A stretch of 33,177 bases of DNA from Hellea sp. (GTDB taxonomy: Bacteria; Pseudomonadota; Alphaproteobacteria; Caulobacterales; Maricaulaceae): the NCBI GenBank assembly GCA_020628425.1, contig JAHDEZ010000030.1, forward strand, positions 1-33,177, written 5' to 3'. A program made the position numbers and the translations under genes. The notes under the pieces were generated by a model. That model was not told the DNA's origin, did no database searches, and saw only the letters and a list, made by a program, of their open reading frames with translations. Below are positions 1 to 6,641 of the stretch, one piece after another; position 1 is the stretch's first letter, and each line of letters begins with the position of its first letter.

Positions 1-1
1 G

Positions 2-787
2 GAAAATACGGACATGATGGATGCAGCCGAGCGCTTTCACCTGCTCAGGGTGGAAGATGTCATGGTGCCGCGTGCCAATATCATAGCCATTGATATGAAT
101 ACCGGATTGCATGAGCTCTCCAAGGCTTTTCAGGATGCCGGGCACTCGCGCCTACCCATTTACAAAGAAACCCTGGATGAGCCGGTTGGCATGGTCCACA
201 TCAAAGACATCTTACCGTATCTGATGCTCAATGCCCGGGGCCGGTCAGCCAAAACCTATAAGGACCGGAAGATCCTCAATACGGTCAAGCGTCCGGTATT
301 ATTTGTGCCGCCCTCTATGTTGGCGCAGGACCTGCTCAAACGCATGCAGGCGCGCCGTATCCACATGGCCATTGTGGTTGATGAATATGGCGGGACGGAC
401 GGCATTTTGACCATTGAAGATCTAGTCGAACCGATAGTCGGTGACATTGACGATGAGCATGACGAAGACGAGCCTCAAATCAAGACAGTCAATAAAGGAA
501 ATAAAACTCACTGGCTGGCCGACGCTCGCGTCACCATTGAGGATTTCGAAGAAATGATTGGTCGGGACTTTGCCTCGGCTGACGAGGAGGACGAAGTGGA
601 TACGCTGGGCGGGCTGGTCTTTACCCTGGCGGGCCGCGTTCCAGAGCGCGGGGAGATCATTTATCATCCGGACGGTCTGGAGTTTGAAATTATTGATGCT
701 GATCCTCGACGTGTAAAATCTGTCAAAGTGCGACTATTGTCGAAATCAGCCCTGGAAAAAGCTCAAAACGCCCAAGCCGCTGAATGA
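2..787 (+). CDS. CorC/HlyC-type CBS-domain protein, 5' end outside the window
   Basis: The reading frame is open to the first base, so the gene starts upstream; the first ATG at 14 is probably internal. The visible part begins near a VEDVMVPRANI segment that opens the first CBS domain (about residues 18-75 from the ATG at 14). A second CBS domain follows (about 85-145), containing the family's IVVDEYGGTDGILTIEDL segment. The C-terminal CorC_HlyC transporter-associated domain covers about 165-245. Proteins of this soluble CorC group are linked to Mg2+/Co2+ tolerance and envelope stress; the adenine nucleotide-binding role of CBS domains is family knowledge. In alphaproteobacteria the gene commonly lies beside ybeY and lnt. 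Its TGA overlaps the ATG of lnt (ATGA at 784-787), so the two are translationally coupled. The family call is firm; the substrate is unknown. Confidence 0.9.
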   Translation, partial: ENTDMMDAAERFHLLRVEDVMVPRANIIAIDMNTGLHELSKAFQDAGHSRLPIYKETLDEPVGMVHIKDILPYLMLNARGRSAKTYKDRKILNTVKRPVLFVPPSMLAQDLLKRMQARRIHMAIVVDEYGGTDGILTIEDLVEPIVGDIDDEHDEDEPQIKTVNKGNKTHWLADARVTIEDFEEMIGRDFASADEEDEVDTLGGLVFTLAGRVPERGEIIYHPDGLEFEIIDADPRRVKSVKVRLLSKSALEKAQNAQAAE

Positions 788-2394
788 CCCGCTTAACGAG
801 TTTCATCGATAAAATCGCAGGCCTGAAGTTCTGGCAACATATGCTTGTTTGCCTGTTGATCGGCATTGTGGGAATTTTCGGACACGCGCCATACTTTTTC
901 TGGCCAGTGGCAATTTTCATGTTTGCGCTTTTGATCCGGTTGATCGTGATTGCGCCGACTCCCGGGCGGGCTTTCTGGACGGCACAGTGGTTCGGGACCG
1001 GATATTTTGCCGGTCAGGTCTATTGGGTGGCGGCGGCCTTCTCCGCCCGGGGCGAAGAGTTTGTCTATATCATGCCTTTTTTGTTAGGGGGGTTGGCTCT
1101 GATTCTGCCATCCTTCTGGAGTCTTGGCAGCCTGTTCTATAAAAAATACCTGTCTCAAAGTCACCTTCCTTATCTTATGGTTGCTGTTGTCCTTTTCTTT
1201 GGCGAATGGATGCGGGGACATCTGTTTGGTGGATTCCCGTGGGATTTGCCGGGCTATATTTTCGAAGCCGGCAGCGCCATGTCACAATCGGCCAGCGTTC
1301 TGGGTATTTATGGTTTGTCATATGGCGTTCTTATCGCTGCCGCTTTGCTGGCCTGGGCGTGTTGGGAGAACGCCGCTCGAATTGGTATTATTATGTCAGT
1401 GCTCTTGGCAGCGAATTTTGGCTTTGGGGTTTTGCGTTTGCAGACTGCAGAGGTTCAATTTGTGGACAATGTCAATCTACGCATTGTCGCCGTCCCGTTT
1501 TCCCAAAAGGAAAAACTAGGCGTATATGGGGTTGCTCCTCGCATCGTACAGGAACACATCAATCTGACGGCTTCACCGGGACTGGAAAATGCGACTCATA
1601 TAATCTGGCCGGAAGGTGCCTTGTATCCTTCTTTTGAAGATTGTGGTGATGTGCGGCGTATGACGCAACTTAGATCCATAATGGGAGCCATGTTCAGAAG
1701 TACCGGGTCAAAACCGCCGGTTTGGTTGGTCAATAGTAACCGGGTTATTGGTCCAGAAAGCTGCGGTGACGCTGAAGATGTTTATAATTCTACGGCGGTC
1801 ATGTCTTTTGATCGCGATGGAGTTGGAGAGGTCCTATCTGTTTCGGACAAAAAGCGCCTCGTTCCATTTGGTGAAATTATTCCAGGCGGAGAATTCATTG
1901 AAAAACTGGGGGCGCGCATTGTCGCGTCGAATGTCAGCTCTTTTACACCTGCCAAGATCAAAACGATTTCGGATATACCGGGACTTCCGCGCGGAAGTAT
2001 TCAGATTTGCTATGAGGCTATTTTTTCTGGTCTAACGCCTAGACCGCAGGACGGTAAAGTCGAGTGGATACTTAATCAATCCAATGATGCCTGGTTCGGG
2101 CCGGATATCGGGCCTCAGCAACATGCTAATATCGCGCGTTACAGGGCTATTGAAGAAAGAGTCCCTGTTATCAGATCCGCCGCCAATGGCTATTCTGGCG
2201 TCATAGACCCCTATGGCCGTTTCATTGAATTTGCCGCGCCAGGGGAAAAGCGGGCGATTGATTCTCGCTTACCGCGAGCAATAGGCAAAAGTTTTCCATT
2301 TAAATGGATCAATAGAGCATTGTTCTTGCTAACGCTAATGATTCTCATTATACCCCCGTTCAGATTTAAACGTTCTCTTGGGGCGAACGGGTGA
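784..2394 (+). CDS. lnt: apolipoprotein N-acyltransferase
   Basis: A 536-residue inner-membrane enzyme that transfers an acyl chain from phospholipid to the N-terminal Cys of apolipoproteins, the last step of lipoprotein maturation. The N-terminal third is a run of hydrophobic segments (about residues 18-55, 65-85, 95-118, 130-145, 170-215). A periplasmic nitrilase-like domain follows, then a final C-terminal membrane segment (about 505-525). The catalytic triad is visible: E277 in IIWPEGALYP, K356 in SDKKRLVPFGE and C409 in QICYEAIF. The family segment SNDAWFG and a GYSGVIDPYGR stretch are also present. The length is near the usual 500-540. The start overlaps the corC stop. Several lipobox proteins elsewhere in the window are potential substrates. 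Confidence 0.95.
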   Translation: MTRLTSFIDKIAGLKFWQHMLVCLLIGIVGIFGHAPYFFWPVAIFMFALLIRLIVIAPTPGRAFWTAQWFGTGYFAGQVYWVAAAFSARGEEFVYIMPFLLGGLALILPSFWSLGSLFYKKYLSQSHLPYLMVAVVLFFGEWMRGHLFGGFPWDLPGYIFEAGSAMSQSASVLGIYGLSYGVLIAAALLAWACWENAARIGIIMSVLLAANFGFGVLRLQTAEVQFVDNVNLRIVAVPFSQKEKLGVYGVAPRIVQEHINLTASPGLENATHIIWPEGALYPSFEDCGDVRRMTQLRSIMGAMFRSTGSKPPVWLVNSNRVIGPESCGDAEDVYNSTAVMSFDRDGVGEVLSVSDKKRLVPFGEIIPGGEFIEKLGARIVASNVSSFTPAKIKTISDIPGLPRGSIQICYEAIFSGLTPRPQDGKVEWILNQSNDAWFGPDIGPQQHANIARYRAIEERVPVIRSAANGYSGVIDPYGRFIEFAAPGEKRAIDSRLPRAIGKSFPFKWINRALFLLTLMILIIPPFRFKRSLGANG

Positions 2395-2408
2395 GTTGTT
2401 ACATAAAT

Positions 2409-2473
2409 ATGATAAACCGATTGTGATGTGGTTATTCAAGGCATAATCGGAAACGAGGAGCTTGGTTTATCAT
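2409..2473 (+). promoter_or_regulatory. nested inverted repeats and possible promoter at the start of the xre gene
   Basis: A perfect 10-bp inverted repeat, ATGATAAACC at 2409-2418 and GGTTTATCAT at 2464-2473, brackets the leader; the right arm includes the first two bases of the xre start codon. Inside it is a second repeat, 2417-2425 against 2442-2450, nine pairs with one G-U. TTGTGA (2421-2426) and TAATCG (2444-2449) are spaced by 17 and could be a promoter, and GAGGAG at 2455-2460 is the ribosome-binding site. This could be an autoregulatory operator for the Xre protein or a start-sequestering RNA fold. The repeats are seen; the function is inferred. Confidence 0.5.
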
Positions 2474-2879
2474 GAACACTTCTAAACACGCCCCACGAGC
2501 GGCGAGTTCTATTGACGTGCATGTCGGAACACGAATCCGATTACGACGTAAAACGCTGAAAATGAGTCAGGAACAGCTGGGTGAGCAGCTTGGTATTACG
2601 TTCCAACAAGTCCAAAAATATGAGCGGGGCACGAATCGTGTTGGCGCCGGCAGATTATGGGATATCTCTAAGGTGTTGGATGTACCTGTGCAGTATTTTT
2701 ATAATGGTTTGCCCGACGCTGTTGATGGGGAACATGTGGATCCACCTGAAATCTACGAGTTTATCAACAGCTCGGATGGTGTGGCTTTGGCCATGGCTGT
2801 TACCCAGATCAAGAATAAAGCGGTTCGCCGCCAAATACTCGAACTGGCCAGATCTCTGGCGGCTCAGGAAAACGACTAG
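2472..2879 (+). CDS. Xre-family helix-turn-helix regulator
   Basis: A 135-residue protein with a single Cro/C1-type HTH at about residues 20-75: GTRIRLRRKTLKMSQEQLGE, then ITFQQVQKYERGTNRV as recognition helix, then a third helix ending at VPVQYFYNGL. The C-terminal part (80-135) is helical and probably used for dimerisation. Homologues of this type are widespread beside metK/trmB in alphaproteobacteria. The start has a good ribosome-binding site (GAGGAG, 11 bases upstream) and lies within the inverted repeat described for the leader, which suggests autoregulation. The gap to lnt is 77 bases and to trmB only 5. The regulated genes cannot be read from the sequence. Confidence 0.88.
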   Translation: MNTSKHAPRAASSIDVHVGTRIRLRRKTLKMSQEQLGEQLGITFQQVQKYERGTNRVGAGRLWDISKVLDVPVQYFYNGLPDAVDGEHVDPPEIYEFINSSDGVALAMAVTQIKNKAVRRQILELARSLAAQEND

Positions 2880-2884
2880 TATTT

Positions 2885-3553
2885 ATGTCTGATACGGTCG
2901 GAGCACGTCCGCGGCTTTATGGCCGCTCCAAAGGTCGTCCGCTTCGACCGCATCAGCAAAGGTTAATGGATGAACTCTATCCGGTAGTTCGGGTGGAGAA
3001 CCAGCCGAATATGTCTGAATTCAAAGAAGTTTGGATGGAAATTGGATTTGGTGGCGCCGAACATCTATTACATTTGGCGCAAGGAAACCCCGAGACCGCT
3101 ATTATTGGAGCTGAGCCATTTCTAAATGGCGTTGCGAAAGCGGTCGGCGGAATCCATGATTTCGGACTTAAAAATCTGTTTCTTCATCATGGGGATGCCC
3201 GAGATGTCATGGATAGCTTTTCCGATCATTTGCTGTCTCGACTCTATATTCTATTCCCAGATCCGTGGCCCAAATCCAGACATAACAAGCGCCGGATTAT
3301 TAACGAAGCTTTCCTTGAGGATGTTAGTCGCGTGCTCAAGCCCGGGGGCACGCTTTATTTTGCCAGCGATATTATAGATTACGTGGACTGGACCGTAACC
3401 CGTCTGAACCAAAACGGCCGTTTCAGCCTGGTCATCGAAAGCCCGTCCGCATGGCGGGAACCCTATCCGGGTTGGCCCGGTACACGTTATGAATCCAAGG
3501 CCATCAAGGCCGGGCGTCCGTGTCATTATCTGAAATTTCGACACGCCGCTTAA
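2885..3553 (+). CDS. trmB: tRNA (guanine-N7-)-methyltransferase
   Basis: A 222-residue class I SAM-dependent methyltransferase that forms m7G46 in the tRNA variable loop. The N-terminus has the RLYGRSKGRPLRPHQQRLM segment usual in alphaproteobacterial TrmB. The SAM-binding motif is EIGFGGAEHLL (about residues 51-61), and the family signature FPDPWPKSRHNKRR (about 122-135) contains the conserved Asp and basic residues. The C-terminal part includes the TRYESKA segment used with tRNA. The length is typical. The start lies 5 bases after the xre stop with no clear ribosome-binding site, so coupling to xre translation is likely. It ends just before a new promoter, so it closes the upstream operon. 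Confidence 0.95.
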   Translation: MSDTVGARPRLYGRSKGRPLRPHQQRLMDELYPVVRVENQPNMSEFKEVWMEIGFGGAEHLLHLAQGNPETAIIGAEPFLNGVAKAVGGIHDFGLKNLFLHHGDARDVMDSFSDHLLSRLYILFPDPWPKSRHNKRRIINEAFLEDVSRVLKPGGTLYFASDIIDYVDWTVTRLNQNGRFSLVIESPSAWREPYPGWPGTRYESKAIKAGRPCHYLKFRHAA

Positions 3554-3559
3554 TTGCTC

Positions 3560-3588
3560 TTGCCAAATGGTTTCGGCTTGCCTATATA
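3560..3588 (+). promoter_or_regulatory. sigma70-type promoter of the rimP-nusA-infB operon
   Basis: TTGCCA (3560-3565) and TATATA (3583-3588) are separated by exactly 17 bases, in the gap between trmB and rimP. The expected start of transcription is near 3595. This is the best promoter match I found in the window by eye. Confidence 0.65.
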
Positions 3589-3594
3589 GGCGCC

Positions 3595-3652
3595 AACAAT
3601 CGCCATAGCGTCAGGAACGCTAACAGGCGGCCTCAGAAGGGGCCGTTTTTTT
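3595..3652 (+). ncRNA. short leader RNA upstream of rimP (attenuator or small RNA)
   Basis: From the predicted start near 3595 the transcript would form a 6-bp hairpin, TAGCGT (3606-3611) with ACGCTA (3617-3622), then a second hairpin with a U-tract at 3628-3652. The product would be a roughly 58-nt RNA unless polymerase reads through into rimP. Autoregulation of nusA operons through leader termination is known in other bacteria; applying it here is inference. No leader peptide is evident. Confidence 0.45.
3628..3652 (+). terminator. intrinsic terminator/attenuator in the rimP leader
   Basis: A 7-bp stem, CGGCCTC (3628-3634) with GGGGCCG (3639-3645), closes a 4-base AGAA loop with one G-U pair and is followed directly by seven T residues (3646-3652). 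It lies downstream of the promoter at 3560-3588 and 25 bases before the rimP start, so it can also act as an attenuator of the nusA operon. It could serve trmB as a terminator too. Confidence 0.75.
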
Positions 3653-3677
3653 ATGGCTTAAAAGTCGAAAGGCAAAG

Positions 3678-4199
3678 ATGAAAACTAAGACGGATATGGA
3701 TGCCCGTATTCTGGCCATTGCCGAGCCTATCGCAGCCGATTTGGGCCTGCGGATTGTGCGTGTGCGGGTTATGGGCGGCAAGCGATCCACCGTTCAAATC
3801 ATGGCAGAGCGGGTTTCTGACGGTTTGATGGATGTGGATAATTGCGCGGATCTGTCGAGGGCTCTTTCATCGGCTCTGGAAGTCGAAGATCCTATTCATG
3901 ATGCCTATGTGTTGGAAGTGTCGTCTCCAGGGCTGGACCGACCGTTGACGGATCCAGAGGATTTTGAAACCTATGCCGGGTTTCTGGCCCGTATTGAACT
4001 GGATCGATTTGTTGAAGGACGTAAACGCTTTCGCGGCATATTAGCTGGATTTGAAGGCGAGAATATTGAAATTGATTTGGACGGTGAAGAGGACCGGGCG
4101 GAAATTCCATTTGCGTGGATTAGCGACGCCAAGCTCCTTATCACCGATGAACTTATTGCAGCGGGTCAAGAGAAAAAGTCCGCTGCCAAAACTGAATAG
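3678..4199 (+). CDS. rimP: ribosome maturation factor RimP
   Basis: A 173-residue protein needed for 30S subunit maturation. The N-terminal alpha/beta domain (about residues 8-90) contains the family segment YVLEVSSPGLDRPL. The C-terminal Sm-like domain (about 95-165) includes GRKRFRGILAGFEG and ends with the IPFAWISDAKLLI strand. The length fits the family. An AAAGG ribosome-binding site lies just upstream of the ATG. It heads the rimP-nusA-ylxR-infB operon and is separated from nusA by 31 bases; rimP before nusA is the standard order. Confidence 0.95.
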   Translation: MKTKTDMDARILAIAEPIAADLGLRIVRVRVMGGKRSTVQIMAERVSDGLMDVDNCADLSRALSSALEVEDPIHDAYVLEVSSPGLDRPLTDPEDFETYAGFLARIELDRFVEGRKRFRGILAGFEGENIEIDLDGEEDRAEIPFAWISDAKLLITDELIAAGQEKKSAAKTE

Positions 4200-4230
4200 C
4201 GCTCAAAATAGCACTCAAAGGGAGATAGTT

Positions 4231-5862
4231 ATGTCAACAGCAGGAATCAGTGCCAACCGTTTGGAGCTTCTGCAAATCGCCAGCGCGGTTGCGCAGGAAA
4301 AAGCCATCGAAAAAGAGGTTGTGCTGCAAGCCATCGAAGAAGCCATTCAACGGGCTGCCCGTCTGAAATATGGCAGTGAGTTGGATATCCGTGCCAAGCT
4401 GGATCCGGTTACCGGTCATATGGACCTGCGCCGTGTAATTACAGTGGTGGAAGAGGTTGAAAACGAAGCGACTGAAATCGAGTTGGCGACAGCCAAAATG
4501 GATCACGCAGAAGCCGAAATCGGCTATGAAATTTCTACCCCTCTGCCGCCCATCGAATTTGGGCGGGTTATGAGTCAGCAGGCCAAGCAGACTATCGTTC
4601 AAAAAGTTCGCGAAGCTGAGCGTGCCCGTCAATATGACGAGTTTAAAGATCGCGTTGGGGAGATCATCAACGGTATCGTCAAGCGCGTTGAATATGGGCA
4701 CATCATTGTGGATCTGGGTCGTGCGGAAGGTGTTATCCGCCGGGAAGAAACCCTGCCGCGCGAAAATGTCAAAGGTGGCGACCGCATTCGTGCCTATATT
4801 CTTGAAGTTCGTGAAGAACCACGTGGCAGTCAGATTTTCCTGTCTCGCGCTCATCCGCAATTTATGGCGCAGCTTTTCTCTCAGGAAGTGCCAGAAGTTT
4901 ACGAAGGTATCATCCAGATCGTCTCTGTGGCCCGTGATCCGGGCAGCCGGGCCAAGATCGCCGTTTATTCAAATGACAATTCTATCGACCCGGTTGGCGC
5001 TTGTGTGGGTATGCGCGGCTCCCGCGTACAAGCGGTTGTGAATGAGTTACAGGGTGAACGTATTGATATTATTCCGTGGACTGATGATGCGGCCACATTT
5101 ATCGTCAATGCTTTGCAGCCAGCTGAAGTTACCAAGGTTGTGATTGACGAAGACGATAACCGTATTGAGGTCGTCGTACCAGATGAGCAGTTATCATTGG
5201 CTATTGGACGACGTGGACAAAACGTTCGCCTGGCGTCTCAGCTCTCGGGTTGGGCAATTGATATCATGACGGAAGAGCAAGAATCCGAGCGTCGCCAGAG
5301 AGAGTTTGCAGAGCGTTCTGAGTTGTTTATGAGCGCGCTGGATGTGGACGAAATGATTGCGCAGCTTCTGGTGGCTGAGGGCTTTGAAACACTCGAAGAA
5401 GTTGGCTATGTTGCTTTGGACGAAATCACCTCTATCGAAGGATTTGATGAAGATACGGCCGTTGAGCTTCAAACCCGAGCTCGCGAATTCCTAGAGCGTC
5501 AAGCTCAGGAACAGGATGAAAAACGGAAGGAAGCCGGTGTAGAAGACGCGGTCCTGGAGATCGAAGGTGTTACGCTACCAATGGCCGTCAAATTTGGTGA
5601 GCATCAGGTGTTGACTGTTGAAGATGTTGCCGGTCTCATTCCTGACGATTTGCGTGGTTATACTGAAACCAATAAGGCCGGCGAGAAAGTCCACGAAGAG
5701 GGCATTCTCGAAGGCTTTGGGTTGTCTAATCAGGCCGCGACGGATTTGATCATGCAGGCTCGTGTTCAGGCCGGATGGATTGATGCTTCAGAGCTGGAGC
5801 CAGAAGTCGAAGAAGAGGAAGTCAGCGATGAACCAACGGCAGAAAGCGTATTTGAGGCCTAA
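4231..5862 (+). CDS. nusA: transcription termination/antitermination factor NusA
   Basis: A 543-residue RNA polymerase-associated factor for pausing, termination and antitermination. The order of domains is NTD (1-130, starting ANRLELLQIASAVAQEKAIE), S1 (about 135-200, with the VKRVEYGHIIVDLGRAEGVI core), and KH1/KH2 (about 205-350, with VGACVGMRGSRVQAVVNEL and LAIGRRGQNVRLASQLSGW). Two C-terminal helix-hairpin acidic repeats follow (about 365-430 and 450-515) before a Glu-rich tail. I chose the ATG at 4231 because GGGAG lies 9 bases upstream and the protein begins as other NusA proteins do; the frame is open 60 codons further back but overlaps rimP. It may regulate its own operon through the leader terminator at 3628-3652. 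Confidence 0.96.
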   Translation: MSTAGISANRLELLQIASAVAQEKAIEKEVVLQAIEEAIQRAARLKYGSELDIRAKLDPVTGHMDLRRVITVVEEVENEATEIELATAKMDHAEAEIGYEISTPLPPIEFGRVMSQQAKQTIVQKVREAERARQYDEFKDRVGEIINGIVKRVEYGHIIVDLGRAEGVIRREETLPRENVKGGDRIRAYILEVREEPRGSQIFLSRAHPQFMAQLFSQEVPEVYEGIIQIVSVARDPGSRAKIAVYSNDNSIDPVGACVGMRGSRVQAVVNELQGERIDIIPWTDDAATFIVNALQPAEVTKVVIDEDDNRIEVVVPDEQLSLAIGRRGQNVRLASQLSGWAIDIMTEEQESERRQREFAERSELFMSALDVDEMIAQLLVAEGFETLEEVGYVALDEITSIEGFDEDTAVELQTRAREFLERQAQEQDEKRKEAGVEDAVLEIEGVTLPMAVKFGEHQVLTVEDVAGLIPDDLRGYTETNKAGEKVHEEGILEGFGLSNQAATDLIMQARVQAGWIDASELEPEVEEEEVSDEPTAESVFEA

Positions 5863-6597
5863 TTGAACGCTGCAGCTTCTATATCATCTGATTCACAAAT
5901 GGATCCAAAACCGGACTTGGAAATGCCCATGCATAGCCGCACGGAGCGACGTTGTGCGGGTACAGGCGAGATTTGCGCCAAAGCGGAGATGATCCGCTTT
6001 GTCAGAGGCCCGGACGGCGAGCTTGTCCCTGATATCGGGGAAAAGCTGCCGGGACGCGGTGTATGGGTCCAGGCAACTCGGGAAGCCTTTCAATCCGCCT
6101 GCAAAAATGGTGGGTTTAAACGCGGTTTGAAGTCAGATGTAAGAATCGACCCGAATTTGGAGAATTTGACTGAGCGCCTGTTGAAATCTCGAGTTTTGGC
6201 TTTGCTGACTATGGCGCTAAAGGGTCGGCAGGCTTATATAGGATTTGATCAGGTCAAATCGGCTGCCCAGTCAGAACGATTATCATGGCGGGTCGAAGCC
6301 TCAGACGGTTCAGAAGGCGGACGTGGAAAAATTCGCGCGCTTTCCAAAGCCGTCAGCCGGGAATTCGGTGAAAAAATCATTCCTGTTATAGGTTGTTTTT
6401 CCAGCGATGAGTTAGGCGCGGCTTTTGGACGGGAAAGCATTGTCCACGCTGTCGTCAAATCCGGCCATATGAATGCGGCGATTAACCGGGCAGCAGCCCG
6501 CTTGGCCGGATTTTGCGAATTAGTGCCCCAAAACTGGCCAGATAAGCGCCATGAGACGGCTAAATTTAATACCCGTTTATCGGGCGATAAAGGTTGA
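5863..6597 (+). CDS. ylxR: YlxR-family RNA-binding protein with C-terminal L7Ae/L30e-like domain
   Basis: The N-terminal DUF448 (YlxR) domain covers about residues 25-105, with RRCAGTGEICAKAEMIRFV and PGRGVWVQ. The C-terminal half (about 115-225) has the alpha/beta pattern of the L7Ae/L30e fold found fused to YlxR in alphaproteobacteria. YlxR proteins have a nucleic acid-binding fold and are encoded between nusA and infB. The proposed start is the TTG directly after the nusA stop, with GAGG 7 bases upstream; an in-frame ATG at 5899 lacks such a site. The product would be 244 residues from TTG. Function in the cell is not well established. Confidence 0.88.
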   Translation: MNAAASISSDSQMDPKPDLEMPMHSRTERRCAGTGEICAKAEMIRFVRGPDGELVPDIGEKLPGRGVWVQATREAFQSACKNGGFKRGLKSDVRIDPNLENLTERLLKSRVLALLTMALKGRQAYIGFDQVKSAAQSERLSWRVEASDGSEGGRGKIRALSKAVSREFGEKIIPVIGCFSSDELGAAFGRESIVHAVVKSGHMNAAINRAAARLAGFCELVPQNWPDKRHETAKFNTRLSGDKG

Positions 6598-6641
6598 AAG
6601 TCATAGGTTTGTCGTTAGAAGGGCAACCCAAGTGAGATTGA

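Noticed and set aside
2880-3600. SAM riboswitch near trmB, considered because metK usually lies here
   Set aside because: The gap before trmB is 5 bases, and the leader after it has simple hairpins only.
4051-4230. 60 extra in-frame codons upstream of nusA
   Set aside because: They overlap rimP in another frame, do not resemble NusA, and the ATG at 4231 has a good ribosome-binding site and the normal NusA N-terminus.
4234-4860. Long open frame antisense to nusA (208 codons)
   Set aside because: It is a mirror of strongly conserved NusA codons, with no recognisable domain or ribosome-binding site.
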